NCBI GenBank assembly: GCA_017550445.1
Contig: JAFZOV010000136.1
Span: 1-30,928 of the forward strand
DNA length: 30,928 nt
Reading direction: 5' to 3'
DNA from: Fibrobacter sp.
Lineage (GTDB): Bacteria; Fibrobacterota; Fibrobacteria; Fibrobacterales; Fibrobacteraceae
Shown: in pieces, positions 13,453 through 21,649 of the stretch
Position numbering within the stretch: position 1 is the stretch's first letter
How the letters are laid out: every line of letters starts with the position of its first letter
Translations under genes and position numbers: made by a program
The notes under the pieces: model-generated
Told to the model about the DNA's origin: nothing
Database searches by the model: none
The model's input: the letters and a program-made list of their open reading frames with translations, nothing else

Positions 13453-16400
13453 GTGGTAGAATCCCTTTCAGAATTTCTTACTTTTGCACGCTCCGAAACA
13501 CTTTCTCTCTTCAGCAAGGCTGAGGGGGGCGCTATTCATGTGAACGGTGCTACGGTGCCGTTAGCTTCCATGATGGTGGCGGTGCGTTTCCTCAAAAAGC
13601 CTGCCCCGATTTTGGTGGTGGCGAAGGATTACAAGAGTGCCGAAAACTGGGTCGAAAATCTGGAAGGGTTGCTAGGCGAAGACTTTGTACGCTTTTTCCC
13701 CTCAATCGGTTTAAAACCCTACGAAAAGAAGGTTCCTTTTGAAGGTGTCGTAGAAGAACGCCTCAAGTTTTTTAGGGACATAGAGGGGGCGAATCCCTTT
13801 ATTACAGTTTGTCCGCTGGATTCATTCTTGATGCGGCTTCCGGCACCGCATTCGGTGATGAAGGATTGCCTGGAACTCAAGGTGGGCGGCGTTGCCGAAC
13901 CGTCATCGTTGCGCCCCTGGTTTCTGGATCACGGCTTTGTGGAACAGCCCGTAGTTTCGGGCGTGGGGGAGTTCTCCATTCGCGGCTGCATTGTAGATGT
14001 AAACTGCCTTTTGTACCCGCATCCGATTCGTATTGAATTCTTTGGCGACGAAATCGAATCCATCCGCAGCTTTGATATTTTCTCGCAGCGTTCCGTAGAA
14101 ACCATGAAGTCGGTGAAACTTTTCCCGATGGGCGAGTTTACGGTCAAGGAACACGAGGCTGCCTGCTATAACGGCGATTTGTCTGGTTTATGGTGGCACC
14201 GTGGGCGTTACCAGTCGCTGAATTCTAGCTTGCTTGATTATTTGCCGAATGCATCGCTTGTATTCGAAGAATTGTCTCTTTTGTCGGAGAATGCCTCCAA
14301 GTATTATTTGAACTGCGAGAATACTTTTAGGGAAGTTCGCGAAGTCGATTCCGAGGCGGTTGATCCTGCGCATACCTGGTTCAAGATGGGGGAATTGTCC
14401 CGCCACTTTGTGGGCCGCACTTCTATGGATGTTTCCCGTGTACAGCTCAATGACGGTAACAGCCATGAGTTGAATTGCAAACCGCAGGATTTCTCGTCAA
14501 ATGGCACCGATGCCGTGGCCAAGGAAATTGAAGAATTTGCTGCCCGCGGCGGAACCGTGTATGTGGTGGCTCCGACGGCTGGTGCGCTTGGCCGTATCAA
14601 GCAGATGCTCGAAGGCTTGCCGGTAGAAGACTACATTGTCGGCAACATGTCCGAGGGCTTCTGGCTCGAAAATGACGGACTTGCGTTCCTTACCGAGACA
14701 CGTATTTTCAACCGTCATTCCAACAAGACTCGCAAACGTAAAATCGCGGGCTCCGTTTCTAGCGCCCTGATGATTGAATCGCTGAACCGCGGCGATTATG
14801 TTTCTCACGAAGATCATGGCGTAGGCAAGTACCTGGGACTTGTGCGCGTGAACGTGAACGGCGGCATGGTGGACTGCGCCTTGCTCGAATACGCGGGCGG
14901 TGATAAGCTTAAGTTCCCTGTGGCGGACTTGCAGAAGATAGAACGCCTTGATACGCAAGAAAATGCGCCTAAGCTGGATCGCCTGGGTGGCAAGGCTTGG
15001 GAAAATCTTAAGGAGCGTGTCAAGAAAAAAGTTATCCAGATTGCTCGCGAATTGGTGGAGCTTTATGCCAAGCGTGAACTAGTCGATGGCTTTGATTTTC
15101 CGCCCGATGGAAAGCTGCAGAAAGAATTTGAAGACGCCTTTGAATACGAACCGACGCCTGACCAGGTGAAGGCCACTGAAGATATCAAGCGCGACATGGA
15201 AAGCCGTCGTCCGATGGACCGTCTGATTTGCGGCGATGTGGGCTTTGGAAAGACCGAAGTGGCCATGCGTGCGGCGTTCAAGTGCGTGGTGAGCAAAAAG
15301 CAGGTGGTGCTTTTGGTGCCCACAACGATTCTCGCTGCTCAGCACTATGAAAACTTCATGGACCGATTTGCAGGCTTTGGCGTGAACATTGCGCTCATAA
15401 ACCGCTACAAGACCGCTAAAGAAAAGAAGGAAATTTTCAAGCAGGTCAGCGAAGGTAAGGTCGATATTCTCATCGGCACGCACAGCTTGCTTTCCGAGAA
15501 GAATCAGTTCAAGGACTTGGGACTTTTAATTATTGACGAAGAACAAAAGTTCGGCGTGAAGCAGAAGGAAAAGTTACGTGAGCTCCGTCTTGCGGTAGAT
15601 ACGCTTAGCATGAGTGCGACACCGATTCCGCGTTCGCTGCATTTGAGCATGACGGGCGTGCGCGATATTTCGCTGATTAACACTCCGCCCATGAACCGTT
15701 TGCCTGTCGAAACCAAGCTCATGAAGCGCGACGATATGGTGATTAAGCGGGCCATTGAAGATGAATTGGCTCGCGGTGGCCAGGTGTTCATTGTGAATGA
15801 CCGCGTGCAAAGCATTTATGAACTTGCAGACGATATTGAGCAGCTTGTTCCAGAAGCTCACATTGGCATTGCACATGGGCAAATGAACGATCGCGATCTT
15901 GAAAACGCGATGGAAGCCTTTATCTCGCGTAAGTTCGATATTCTCGTCAGTACGAGCATTATTGAATCTGGCTTGGATGTGCCGAATGCGAATACGATTA
16001 TCATCATGAACGCGCATCATTTCGGTATTAGCCAGCTTTACCAGATGCGTGGGCGAGTGGGCCGTAGTAGCGTGCTAGCGAAGGCTCTCTTGGTGATTCC
16101 GGCGCAAAATGAGATTTCTACGGAATCGATGCGTCGCCTCAAGGCGCTGGAGCAGTTTACCGACCTTGGTAGCGGTTATCAGCTTGCCATGCGCGATTTG
16201 GAAATTCGCGGTGCCGGTAACTTGCTGGGCCAGGAACAGCACGGCTTTATCGCCGAGGTGGGCTTTGAAACTTACGTGCGCCTGGTGCGCGAGGCGGTGG
16301 AACAGCTGCGCGGCGGGCCTTCCGAAAAGCCGATTCAGCCACGCGTGGAACTCGGCGTAGACGCCTACTTGCCCGAAGACTATATTCAAGATGGCCTCAC

Positions 16401-16812
16401 GCGAATTTCGATGTACCAGCGGATTTCCCGCGTGACGCACACCGACGAAATTGCGGGGCTTGCGCAGGAACTCGCGGATCGATTCGGGCCCGTGCCCGAA
16501 GCCGCCAAGATGTTGCTGCTGGTAACCGAAATCGGTCTCTTGGCGGGGCGGCTCCGCATTCAAGGTCTGGTGCAGCGCAAGGGAATGCTTGCGGCCACCT
16601 TTGTAGAATTCCCGCCGCCCGATCCGCGAATCATCAGCGAGATGTATGCGAATACGCAATTCCCCATGAGAATCATGGGCGGTTCGCCGTTGCAGGTGGT
16701 GATTGAACTCGGTAAGGGCAATGCCGTAGAACTGGCCGAAAAGGCTCTTAAGGAATTCCGTGCTTTTGCCGTGATTAAGGCTGAGTCTGTGGTTTCCGCG
16801 ACTCGTTCATGA
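13453..16812 (+). CDS. mfd: Transcription-repair coupling factor Mfd
   Basis: This 1119-residue SF2 translocase removes RNA polymerase stalled at DNA lesions and recruits UvrA. The N-terminal UvrB-like part is present (around residues 75-100, FFPSIGLKPYEKK). The RNA-polymerase-interacting segment GDYVSHEDHGVGKYLGL is at 447-463. Helicase motifs include Walker A GDVGFGKT (594-601), motif II DEEQ (695-698; DEEH or DEEQ in the family), SATPIPR, and the TRG element with GSGYQLAMRDLEIRGAGNLLGQ (906-927). The C-terminal TRCF domain is complete, and the length is near the usual ~1150. The start is GTG 13453; it has no Shine-Dalgarno and lies 7 bases after TATCTT (13440-13445), so the mRNA may be leaderless. 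It follows the lipoprotein gene by 21 bases without a terminator and converges on the TatD-like gene. Confidence 0.95.
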   Translation: MVESLSEFLTFARSETLSLFSKAEGGAIHVNGATVPLASMMVAVRFLKKPAPILVVAKDYKSAENWVENLEGLLGEDFVRFFPSIGLKPYEKKVPFEGVVEERLKFFRDIEGANPFITVCPLDSFLMRLPAPHSVMKDCLELKVGGVAEPSSLRPWFLDHGFVEQPVVSGVGEFSIRGCIVDVNCLLYPHPIRIEFFGDEIESIRSFDIFSQRSVETMKSVKLFPMGEFTVKEHEAACYNGDLSGLWWHRGRYQSLNSSLLDYLPNASLVFEELSLLSENASKYYLNCENTFREVREVDSEAVDPAHTWFKMGELSRHFVGRTSMDVSRVQLNDGNSHELNCKPQDFSSNGTDAVAKEIEEFAARGGTVYVVAPTAGALGRIKQMLEGLPVEDYIVGNMSEGFWLENDGLAFLTETRIFNRHSNKTRKRKIAGSVSSALMIESLNRGDYVSHEDHGVGKYLGLVRVNVNGGMVDCALLEYAGGDKLKFPVADLQKIERLDTQENAPKLDRLGGKAWENLKERVKKKVIQIARELVELYAKRELVDGFDFPPDGKLQKEFEDAFEYEPTPDQVKATEDIKRDMESRRPMDRLICGDVGFGKTEVAMRAAFKCVVSKKQVVLLVPTTILAAQHYENFMDRFAGFGVNIALINRYKTAKEKKEIFKQVSEGKVDILIGTHSLLSEKNQFKDLGLLIIDEEQKFGVKQKEKLRELRLAVDTLSMSATPIPRSLHLSMTGVRDISLINTPPMNRLPVETKLMKRDDMVIKRAIEDELARGGQVFIVNDRVQSIYELADDIEQLVPEAHIGIAHGQMNDRDLENAMEAFISRKFDILVSTSIIESGLDVPNANTIIIMNAHHFGISQLYQMRGRVGRSSVLAKALLVIPAQNEISTESMRRLKALEQFTDLGSGYQLAMRDLEIRGAGNLLGQEQHGFIAEVGFETYVRLVREAVEQLRGGPSEKPIQPRVELGVDAYLPEDYIQDGLTRISMYQRISRVTHTDEIAGLAQELADRFGPVPEAAKMLLLVTEIGLLAGRLRIQGLVQRKGMLAATFVEFPPPDPRIISEMYANTQFPMRIMGGSPLQVVIELGKGNAVELAEKALKEFRAFAVIKAESVVSATRS

Positions 16813-16833
16813 GTGCAGTTTGTAGCCGCTTGA

Positions 16834-17577
16834 TTAGTGACTCACCAGCTGTTCTGTTTCTTTTAATTGCTCAATAAGGGCTTCTGCGATTTTATCGGCA
16901 GATTCATTTTTGAGCATGTTTGCGGCTGCGAATGTCTCGTCGGCATCGGTCTCGAAACGTATCTGTTCTGCAGGAATTTGTAGAATGGCCGCAAGTGTTG
17001 ATTTCTTATGGAATGAATCGAGGTGCAACGAGAAAATCGGGCTCAATGCTTGGGCGGCGTTGACAATAGAAATGTCGCCACCGAAACGGTGGAATGTGAC
17101 GTGAACCTTCGGGACTCGTTGACGAGACTTGATGCTAGATTTCTTTCCCGGATAACCGCAGTCTTCCAGAATCTTGATGATGCGTGCGTAGTCGCCAACG
17201 CAGTGAATATGCAGGTTACGGTGCTTGTTTCGCGCGAGTTCAACCTGTCTTTTAAGAACTTGTTCCTGAAGGCCGCCTTCAGCGTAGCCGTCGTAGCGTT
17301 TGTCTAGGCCGCATTCACCGACGTCTGCATCGGGGTAGTTGTCCAGGAGCGATTCCAGGCGTTCCCAGTCCGCTTCGGTGACGTCTGCCGCGACTGTAGG
17401 ATGAATGCCGTAGTTGCGGGTAGATCCTTCAAAAAGGGACGCTTCCATCTTCTGCAAGATTTCCCATTCCCAGGGCTCGCAAGCGATGGCATTAAAGCTT
17501 AAACCCCTTTTGAGAAGGGCCCGAGCAAGCAAAGTAGGCTGGGGTAGTCGTGCCAAATGAAGATGAAAGTCAAACAT
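16834..17577 (-). CDS. TatD-family metal-dependent hydrolase
   Basis: This 247-residue TIM-barrel protein is of the TatD DNase group in the amidohydrolase superfamily, cytoplasmic enzymes with 3'-5' exonuclease or related hydrolase activity. All expected metal ligands are visible: HLH (His5, His7), GECGLD (Glu88), HIH (His125), TFHRFGG (His163) and FETDAD (Asp211). The HCFSG and LETDSP motifs of classical TatD are altered to HRFGG and FETDAD, so it is a divergent member and substrate may differ. The stop codons of mfd and this gene are only about 20 bases apart and no terminator is visible between them. The ATG at 17577 has no nearby Shine-Dalgarno and follows TATATT (17589-17584) by 6 bases, suggesting a leaderless transcript. 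Confidence 0.8.
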   Translation of the reverse strand: MFDFHLHLARLPQPTLLARALLKRGLSFNAIACEPWEWEILQKMEASLFEGSTRNYGIHPTVAADVTEADWERLESLLDNYPDADVGECGLDKRYDGYAEGGLQEQVLKRQVELARNKHRNLHIHCVGDYARIIKILEDCGYPGKKSSIKSRQRVPKVHVTFHRFGGDISIVNAAQALSPIFSLHLDSFHKKSTLAAILQIPAEQIRFETDADETFAAANMLKNESADKIAEALIEQLKETEQLVSH

Positions 17578-17583
17578 ATACTT

Positions 17584-17661
17584 AATATACTCCCAAAAAG
17601 GAACTTTTTATACAATTAAATAAAAAAAGTTCTTGTTTTTTTGTTAGAAAAAGCCTAATTT
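17584..17661. promoter_or_regulatory. Divergent promoter region with inverted repeat
   Basis: Leftward, TATATT (17589-17584) serves the TatD-like gene. Rightward, TTGTTT (17633-17638) and TAATTT (17656-17661) with 17-base spacing serve the 65-residue gene. Between them GAACTTTTT (17601-17609) and AAAAAGTTC (17624-17632) are perfect inverted copies, which could be an operator or an upstream element. Confidence 0.5.
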
Positions 17662-17700
17662 AAGGGTATTAGTTACCCCTGCATTAAAAAGGAGTTTTTT

Positions 17701-17898
17701 ATGCGCGATCTTTTGGAAAAAGCCTTAAATAAGGGCCTTGGTGTTTCTTTTACGACCGAAGGTGGTTTTTCTGTTATTCGTATCACTAAGGGAACCGATG
17801 TAGTTGCATCCTGCAGCCTCGGTTCGGCCGATTTCCGTGCAAGCGTAGAGGAATCCCTGCAGTCGCTTTTGCTGGATCTAGACCGTAAGGGCTTGTAA
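17701..17898 (+). CDS. Conserved-looking small protein of unknown function, 65 residues
   Basis: I do not recognise a family. The protein begins MRDLLEKALNKGLG, has two predicted beta-strand stretches (VSFTTEGGFSVIRIT and VVASCSL) and a C-terminal amphipathic helix (ASVEESLQSLLLDLDRKG), a compact alpha-beta-alpha layout with no signal peptide. AAGGAG lies at an ideal distance before the ATG, a 17-base-spaced promoter lies upstream, and a strong terminator follows, so it looks like a genuine single-gene unit that is well translated. Confidence 0.65.
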   Translation: MRDLLEKALNKGLGVSFTTEGGFSVIRITKGTDVVASCSLGSADFRASVEESLQSLLLDLDRKGL

Positions 17899-17935
17899 AA
17901 ACTCAGAATATTCCAACTTGGAATTTTTAAAAATG

Positions 17936-17967
17936 AAACATCCCGCGGAATTTCCGCGGGATGTTTT
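17936..17967. terminator. Bidirectional terminator
   Basis: ACATCCCGCGG (17938-17948) pairs with CCGCGGGATGT (17954-17964), an 11-bp perfect stem with a 5-base loop, extended by A on the left and T on the right. It ends the small gene and, from the other side, the convergent porin-like gene. Confidence 0.85.
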
Positions 17968-17999
17968 CTAATGGTCTTTTTGGGGCGCGAGCGGTCTTA

Positions 18000-19475
18000 T
18001 TAATTAATGCGACCGACCAGGTTACCCGAGATCATGTAGTCCTTGGTGCAACCGTAGCTGTGGAAACCTGCGGACAGGCTGAAGCGGCTGGTGAAAGCCT
18101 TTTCCAGGTAGAGTGCGCCCAGAACGTCCTTCACGTGCTTAGGATCCTTGATGCCGTAGAAATCCTTGTGGTCGTAACGGTTGCCAACGTATTCAGCTTC
18201 AAGAAGAATACGGTCCACAACCGGCGTGTAGATGGCGAAGCCGCCAGTCACGGGAATCACCAGGTCATCGGACATGTCCATGAGGGCAGCTTCTGCAAAG
18301 ATGTCCACGACATTGTTCACGACGGGCAGGTTGGCCTTCATAGAAGCGTTGTGCTTGATGTCGGCCTTGCTGTCATAAACGACGTCGAACACGTTGCTAC
18401 GGTAAGCGAGCTGAATCTTCAGGGCGGAGATGCCTGCGAGACCGTGGAAGTTGAATGCGGCACGGACGTCGCCCTTGTCCAGGTTTTCAGACTTGCTAAT
18501 CAAAGAAATAAAGGCGGACATGTTGTCGGACGGCGTGAAACCGAACATCAACTGGTTTTCAGAAGGCTGGGTAGAAAGGAATCCGGCCAGGTAACCGTCG
18601 ATGTAGCCACCGAAGTAGTCACCGCTCTTGTCGGTGTTGTCCCAACGACCGACCTTGAAGGTGAACAAATCGGTTTCTTGCATGGCCCATGCTTCGTCCA
18701 GAGAGAAGTAGTCGTCAACATACTGACGGGAACCATCGCGGAGCTGTTCCTTCTTTACGGACTTGTCGATGTTGCCGTCGGCAGGCTTGAGGTCGCCCGG
18801 GTAGAATGCGACGCCAATCTTGCCCTTGAAGTCTTCTGCTTCGGCGAGCACTGCGAAGTTGGCTTCGCCATTCCAGGTTTCGAGGTTGTCGCCCATGACA
18901 TCGTCTTCGCTGGACCAGAGCACCTTGCCGGCTTCGAGTTCGAAGTCAGCGTTGATGTCGAAGTTAATCTGGTTAACCGACATCACGGCGTTTTCGATCA
19001 TTTTTTTCTTTTTGCGTTTTTTCTTCTTGGCCGGCTTCTGTTCCGGTTCGGCGGCTGCGACTTCGGCTGCCGGAGCTGCTTCTTCAGCCTTTACTTCTTC
19101 CTTCGGCTGTTCTGCAGCGGCTTCTGCAGGGGCGGCTTCGGCAGTCTTTGCTTCTTCTGCGGCGGAAGCTGCTTCTGCAGGCTGTTCAGTCTTCACTTCA
19201 GCTGCGGGAGCAGCTTCAGCGGTCTTTGCTTCTTCGGCAGGTGCTGCTGCAGGGGCAGGAGCCGGTTCGGCCTTTGCCTCAGCCTTAGCTTCTGTCTTAG
19301 CTTCGGTCTTGGCTGGAGCGGCGGCTTCAGCCTTGGCTTCTGCAGCGGGCTTGGCTTCGGCCTTGGCCGGAGCAGCGGCAGGTGCAGCTGCGGGTTCTGC
19401 AGCAGGGGCCTTTGCTGCCGGAGCGGCAAATACGGCTGCTGCCATAATGCAAGAGGCAATAAACATTTTCTTCAT
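18000..19475 (-). CDS. Porin-like outer-membrane protein with Ala/Pro/Glu/Lys-rich periplasmic segment
   Basis: The product has 491 residues. It starts at ATG 19475, which has AAGGAG at about 8 bases; an upstream in-frame ATG at 19508 would add an untypical prefix. A signal peptide (MKKMFIASCIMAAAVFA) is followed by about 130 residues of low-complexity Ala, Pro, Glu, Lys (EAKAEAK, APAAAPAE), then a basic run of nine Lys/Arg (150-158). Residues 159-491 are rich in alternating beta-strand patterns, Tyr/Phe/Gly and acidic loops, and resemble an outer-membrane beta-barrel porin (about 330 residues, 14-16 strands in size). The last residue is Asn, not the usual aromatic. The charged segment may span the periplasm or contact peptidoglycan; this is inference. 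A terminator lies just downstream. Confidence 0.7.
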   Translation of the reverse strand: MKKMFIASCIMAAAVFAAPAAKAPAAEPAAAPAAAPAKAEAKPAAEAKAEAAAPAKTEAKTEAKAEAKAEPAPAPAAAPAEEAKTAEAAPAAEVKTEQPAEAASAAEEAKTAEAAPAEAAAEQPKEEVKAEEAAPAAEVAAAEPEQKPAKKKKRKKKKMIENAVMSVNQINFDINADFELEAGKVLWSSEDDVMGDNLETWNGEANFAVLAEAEDFKGKIGVAFYPGDLKPADGNIDKSVKKEQLRDGSRQYVDDYFSLDEAWAMQETDLFTFKVGRWDNTDKSGDYFGGYIDGYLAGFLSTQPSENQLMFGFTPSDNMSAFISLISKSENLDKGDVRAAFNFHGLAGISALKIQLAYRSNVFDVVYDSKADIKHNASMKANLPVVNNVVDIFAEAALMDMSDDLVIPVTGGFAIYTPVVDRILLEAEYVGNRYDHKDFYGIKDPKHVKDVLGALYLEKAFTSRFSLSAGFHSYGCTKDYMISGNLVGRIN

Positions 19476-19595
19476 AAAAGGAACTCCTTTATATATTCCA
19501 CACCACAAATTTTAGTAAAATATTCTTTCTGTCATTATTTTTACATTCGCTTTTCGTATAAAAAGTTAACTTTACTCCCACAAAGAGGTTTTGTT

Positions 19596-20678
19596 TTGAA
19601 AAAAATCCAATTTTTTACGTTTTTGATTACGCTCTGTTGCTCACTTTCGTTTGCTCAGGAAACATTGTCCGTTTATAAGAAAACCGCTAGCGGTATTGAC
19701 GAAAAATCACCTGCAGGTTCGCTGGTATTTACAGACCAGATCCGTGAACTGCCGCTCCCCATGGATTCCGTCAAGAAGGTGATTGTCGTTAGAGATACTG
19801 TCGAAGTCAAGGACCGCAAGGGTAACGTAAAAAAAGACAAGAAGGGTAGACCCAAGACCAAGGTGAAAAAGCGCCGTGTCGTCACCTGGGAAAAGGTTGA
19901 ACCGAAGGAACCTCCGCGTTTTGTGCCTATCCAGTGTAAGTATGGTGAAGTGTGGGTGCGCCGTGCCGACCTTGCCCGTTTCCAGCAGGCATCCATGGAC
20001 TTGAGTGGTGAATATGCTTCTGGCACCGGTAGTGTGTACCTTAAAAAGTCTCCCACCAATCCCCGCTATTTCTCTTTTGTAATCCAGAATGGTCCTTTTG
20101 CTAACCGTGCTGAACTTGAAGCGAGCAATCTGGAACTTCGCGAAGCGAATGGTCATGCCCGTCTGACTTATTCCGAAGAGGGTTGCTCCGTCGATATCGC
20201 AGTGGTGGATCGCAAGGTGAAGGTCGCCCAGCGTGGTTGCGAAGAATACAATGCGGGCAGGTATAAGCTCGAAGGCGAATACAACATTTATAAGGGAAAC
20301 CGCCGCACGGTAGAAACATTCAATATGCCCGAACAGAGCTTCAAGTTCAAAAAGTACTTGTGGTGCGGGAGTGGCTTTGATAGCTGCGAAAAAGTCAAAG
20401 ACGACAATGGTGTCGTGACCATTACCTGGAGTAAGGGCGGCAATGGCTTTATTGAACGCGCTGCAGGCGAAGATACTCACGTTTACAGACCTTTTGAAAA
20501 TGTGATTCCGCATAAGCGCGACTTCTTCAATGGCGAAAAGCCGATTGCTATCAAGACCAAGCGTACCGATATGGCGGGCGAGTGGATGATCTGGTACTTC
20601 TACCCGAAGGCGGAGCGGTTCAAGATGGTGCGTGCCGGCATGCGCGAAGATATCGCCTACATGGAAATCTATGAATAA
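19596..20678 (+). CDS. Secreted protein of unknown function
   Basis: This protein of about 360 residues has a clear signal peptide (KKIQFFTFLITLCCSLSFA, cleavage before QET). No catalytic family is recognised. A basic stretch (about residues 76-99, rich in Lys and Arg) is followed by a globular region with several Cys (Cys116 region, SEEGC, QRGCEE, LWCGSGFDSCEK) that could form disulfides. The start is TTG at 19596, chosen because AGAGG lies 7 bases upstream and the signal peptide begins there; no ATG is available. The reading frame continues far upstream only as an antisense shadow of the porin-like gene. The 3' end overlaps the PIN gene by 8 bases. Confidence 0.6.
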   Translation: MKKIQFFTFLITLCCSLSFAQETLSVYKKTASGIDEKSPAGSLVFTDQIRELPLPMDSVKKVIVVRDTVEVKDRKGNVKKDKKGRPKTKVKKRRVVTWEKVEPKEPPRFVPIQCKYGEVWVRRADLARFQQASMDLSGEYASGTGSVYLKKSPTNPRYFSFVIQNGPFANRAELEASNLELREANGHARLTYSEEGCSVDIAVVDRKVKVAQRGCEEYNAGRYKLEGEYNIYKGNRRTVETFNMPEQSFKFKKYLWCGSGFDSCEKVKDDNGVVTITWSKGGNGFIERAAGEDTHVYRPFENVIPHKRDFFNGEKPIAIKTKRTDMAGEWMIWYFYPKAERFKMVRAGMREDIAYMEIYE

Positions 20679-21108
20679 GGCGCTTGAAAAATCAAGAGTC
20701 CTCTTTTTGGATACCGGCGCCGTGGTGCGTCTTTTGCAGATGCATCCGGACTATTACCCTGTGGTGTCGTCGGTGCTTGATTTTGCCTACGAAAATAACT
20801 TGACCCTCTTGGTCTCGAACGTTACTTTGTTTGAGCTTTCGAAAAAGGCCTTTGCCGCTGGCGAGGGTCTCCTTTCTCGTCAGTATCGCGAATTCTTTGA
20901 ACATTCCCGCAATGTAAAAGCCTGCGAGGTTACAGGCGAAATCGCTGTCAAGGCGGCTGAATTTGCTGGAGCAAAAAAGCTCGGAACCGAAGAATCCTTT
21001 CGCCTGGCAACCGCCTACGTTTGCGGCGCCGACTGCATTCTGACGGATTGTACGGCCTTTCGCGACATGACCGACATTCCTGTTGTGCTCCTCGATGACG
21101 TGGAGTAA
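20671..21108 (+). CDS. PIN-domain protein
   Basis: This 145-residue protein has the PIN nuclease layout: first acidic residue in FLDTGAVVRLL (Asp14), Glu55 in LFELSK, acidic Glu107/Glu108 before RLATAYVCGAD, and a final TDCTAF (Asp126). These four acidic positions bind metal in PIN ribonucleases such as VapC. The third position is Glu where Asp is more common. ATG 20671 overlaps the end of the preceding gene (ATGAATAA), so it is probably translationally coupled, which gives the correct start over an earlier in-frame ATG at 20632. No antitoxin-like gene is adjacent, so it may not be a toxin; a role in RNA processing is possible. Confidence 0.65.
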   Translation: MNKALEKSRVLFLDTGAVVRLLQMHPDYYPVVSSVLDFAYENNLTLLVSNVTLFELSKKAFAAGEGLLSRQYREFFEHSRNVKACEVTGEIAVKAAEFAGAKKLGTEESFRLATAYVCGADCILTDCTAFRDMTDIPVVLLDDVE

Positions 21109-21109
21109 T

Positions 21110-21168
21110 GTGTAAAGTGAAATTAAACATTTCACACCTCACATCACACATCTCACATTTCTTTACAC
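21110..21168. repeat. Inverted repeats and CA-rich simple sequence between convergent genes
   Basis: GTGTAAAG (21110-21117) and CTTTACAC (21161-21168) are perfect inverted copies. An inner hairpin GTGAAAT/ATTTCAC (21117-21123 with 21129-21135) has a 5-base loop. The rest is short TCACA-type repeats (21131-21158). It could act as a transcription stop for both convergent genes, but lacks a clear U-tract. Confidence 0.5.
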
Positions 21169-21588
21169 TTGCGGAATGACATGGTGCCCTTCAAAGGCGT
21201 TCTTGTAGTGCACAAATTGCAGAGGCTTCTGGTAAGCTCTCGCTGTCAGTACATCAAAGCGGCAAGGTGTGTCAAAACCCTTGGGAGCGTTTTCTTTTCG
21301 AGTGCTTAAAAAGTGGCAGGCCGTCTTCCAGATTTTCCGTTGTTTTAGGGTGTTTACGCGAACGGCGGGGTTCCCTTGTTGGTTGTTCCAGACGGATTTG
21401 ACTTCTACGAATACAATTGTTTCTCCGTCACGGGCCACAATGTCGAGTTCTCCGCCTTGGTAGGCGTAATTACGGGCGATTATTTTATACCCTTCGCGAC
21501 TTAGGTATGCCGAGGCCTGTGTCTCGATGTAGTTGCCCTTAGGGCGATTCATTGCTTTATTGTTTTGTGAGAGCGTATCTTGTAACAT
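21163..21588 (-). CDS. YraN/UPF0102-family endonuclease-like protein
   Basis: This 141-residue protein matches the UPF0102 (YraN) family, small proteins with a restriction-endonuclease-like fold. The core motif is clear: GGELDIVARDGETIVFVEVK, with Asp49, Glu62 and Lys64 in the PD-(D/E)xK arrangement. ATG 21588 has AAGGAAA 6 bases upstream; a later Met13 has no such signal. The first ~12 residues are an extra N-terminal extension relative to the core. The biochemical role is not firmly established for the family (DNA repair or processing is suspected). It lies 61 bases downstream of the kinase gene on the same strand, with a -10-like TATAAT between them (21621-21616). Confidence 0.85.
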   Translation of the reverse strand: MLQDTLSQNNKAMNRPKGNYIETQASAYLSREGYKIIARNYAYQGGELDIVARDGETIVFVEVKSVWNNQQGNPAVRVNTLKQRKIWKTACHFLSTRKENAPKGFDTPCRFDVLTARAYQKPLQFVHYKNAFEGHHVIPQV

Positions 21589-21615
21589 AGAGTTTCCTTT
21601 TTAAAGGGGTTCTCT

Positions 21616-21621
21616 ATTATA
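21616..21621 (-). promoter_or_regulatory. -10-like box before the YraN gene
   Basis: TATAAT on the minus strand lies 28 bases before the start codon. No good -35 hexamer is present, so this promoter is tentative; readthrough from the kinase gene is equally likely. Confidence 0.35.
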
Positions 21622-21649
21622 TACGCCATTTTTGAAAAAAGAGGGTATT

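Noticed and set aside
18820..19515. 231-residue Ala/Ser-rich plus-strand frame
   Set aside because: It is the antisense shadow of the Ala/Pro/Glu/Lys-rich repeat of the porin-like gene.
17961..19595. Long plus-strand reading frame continuing into the secreted-protein gene
   Set aside because: It is antisense to the porin-like gene, rich in Phe/Cys/Gly from its repeats, and lacks a start signal; the genuine gene begins at TTG 19596 with a ribosome-binding site and signal peptide.
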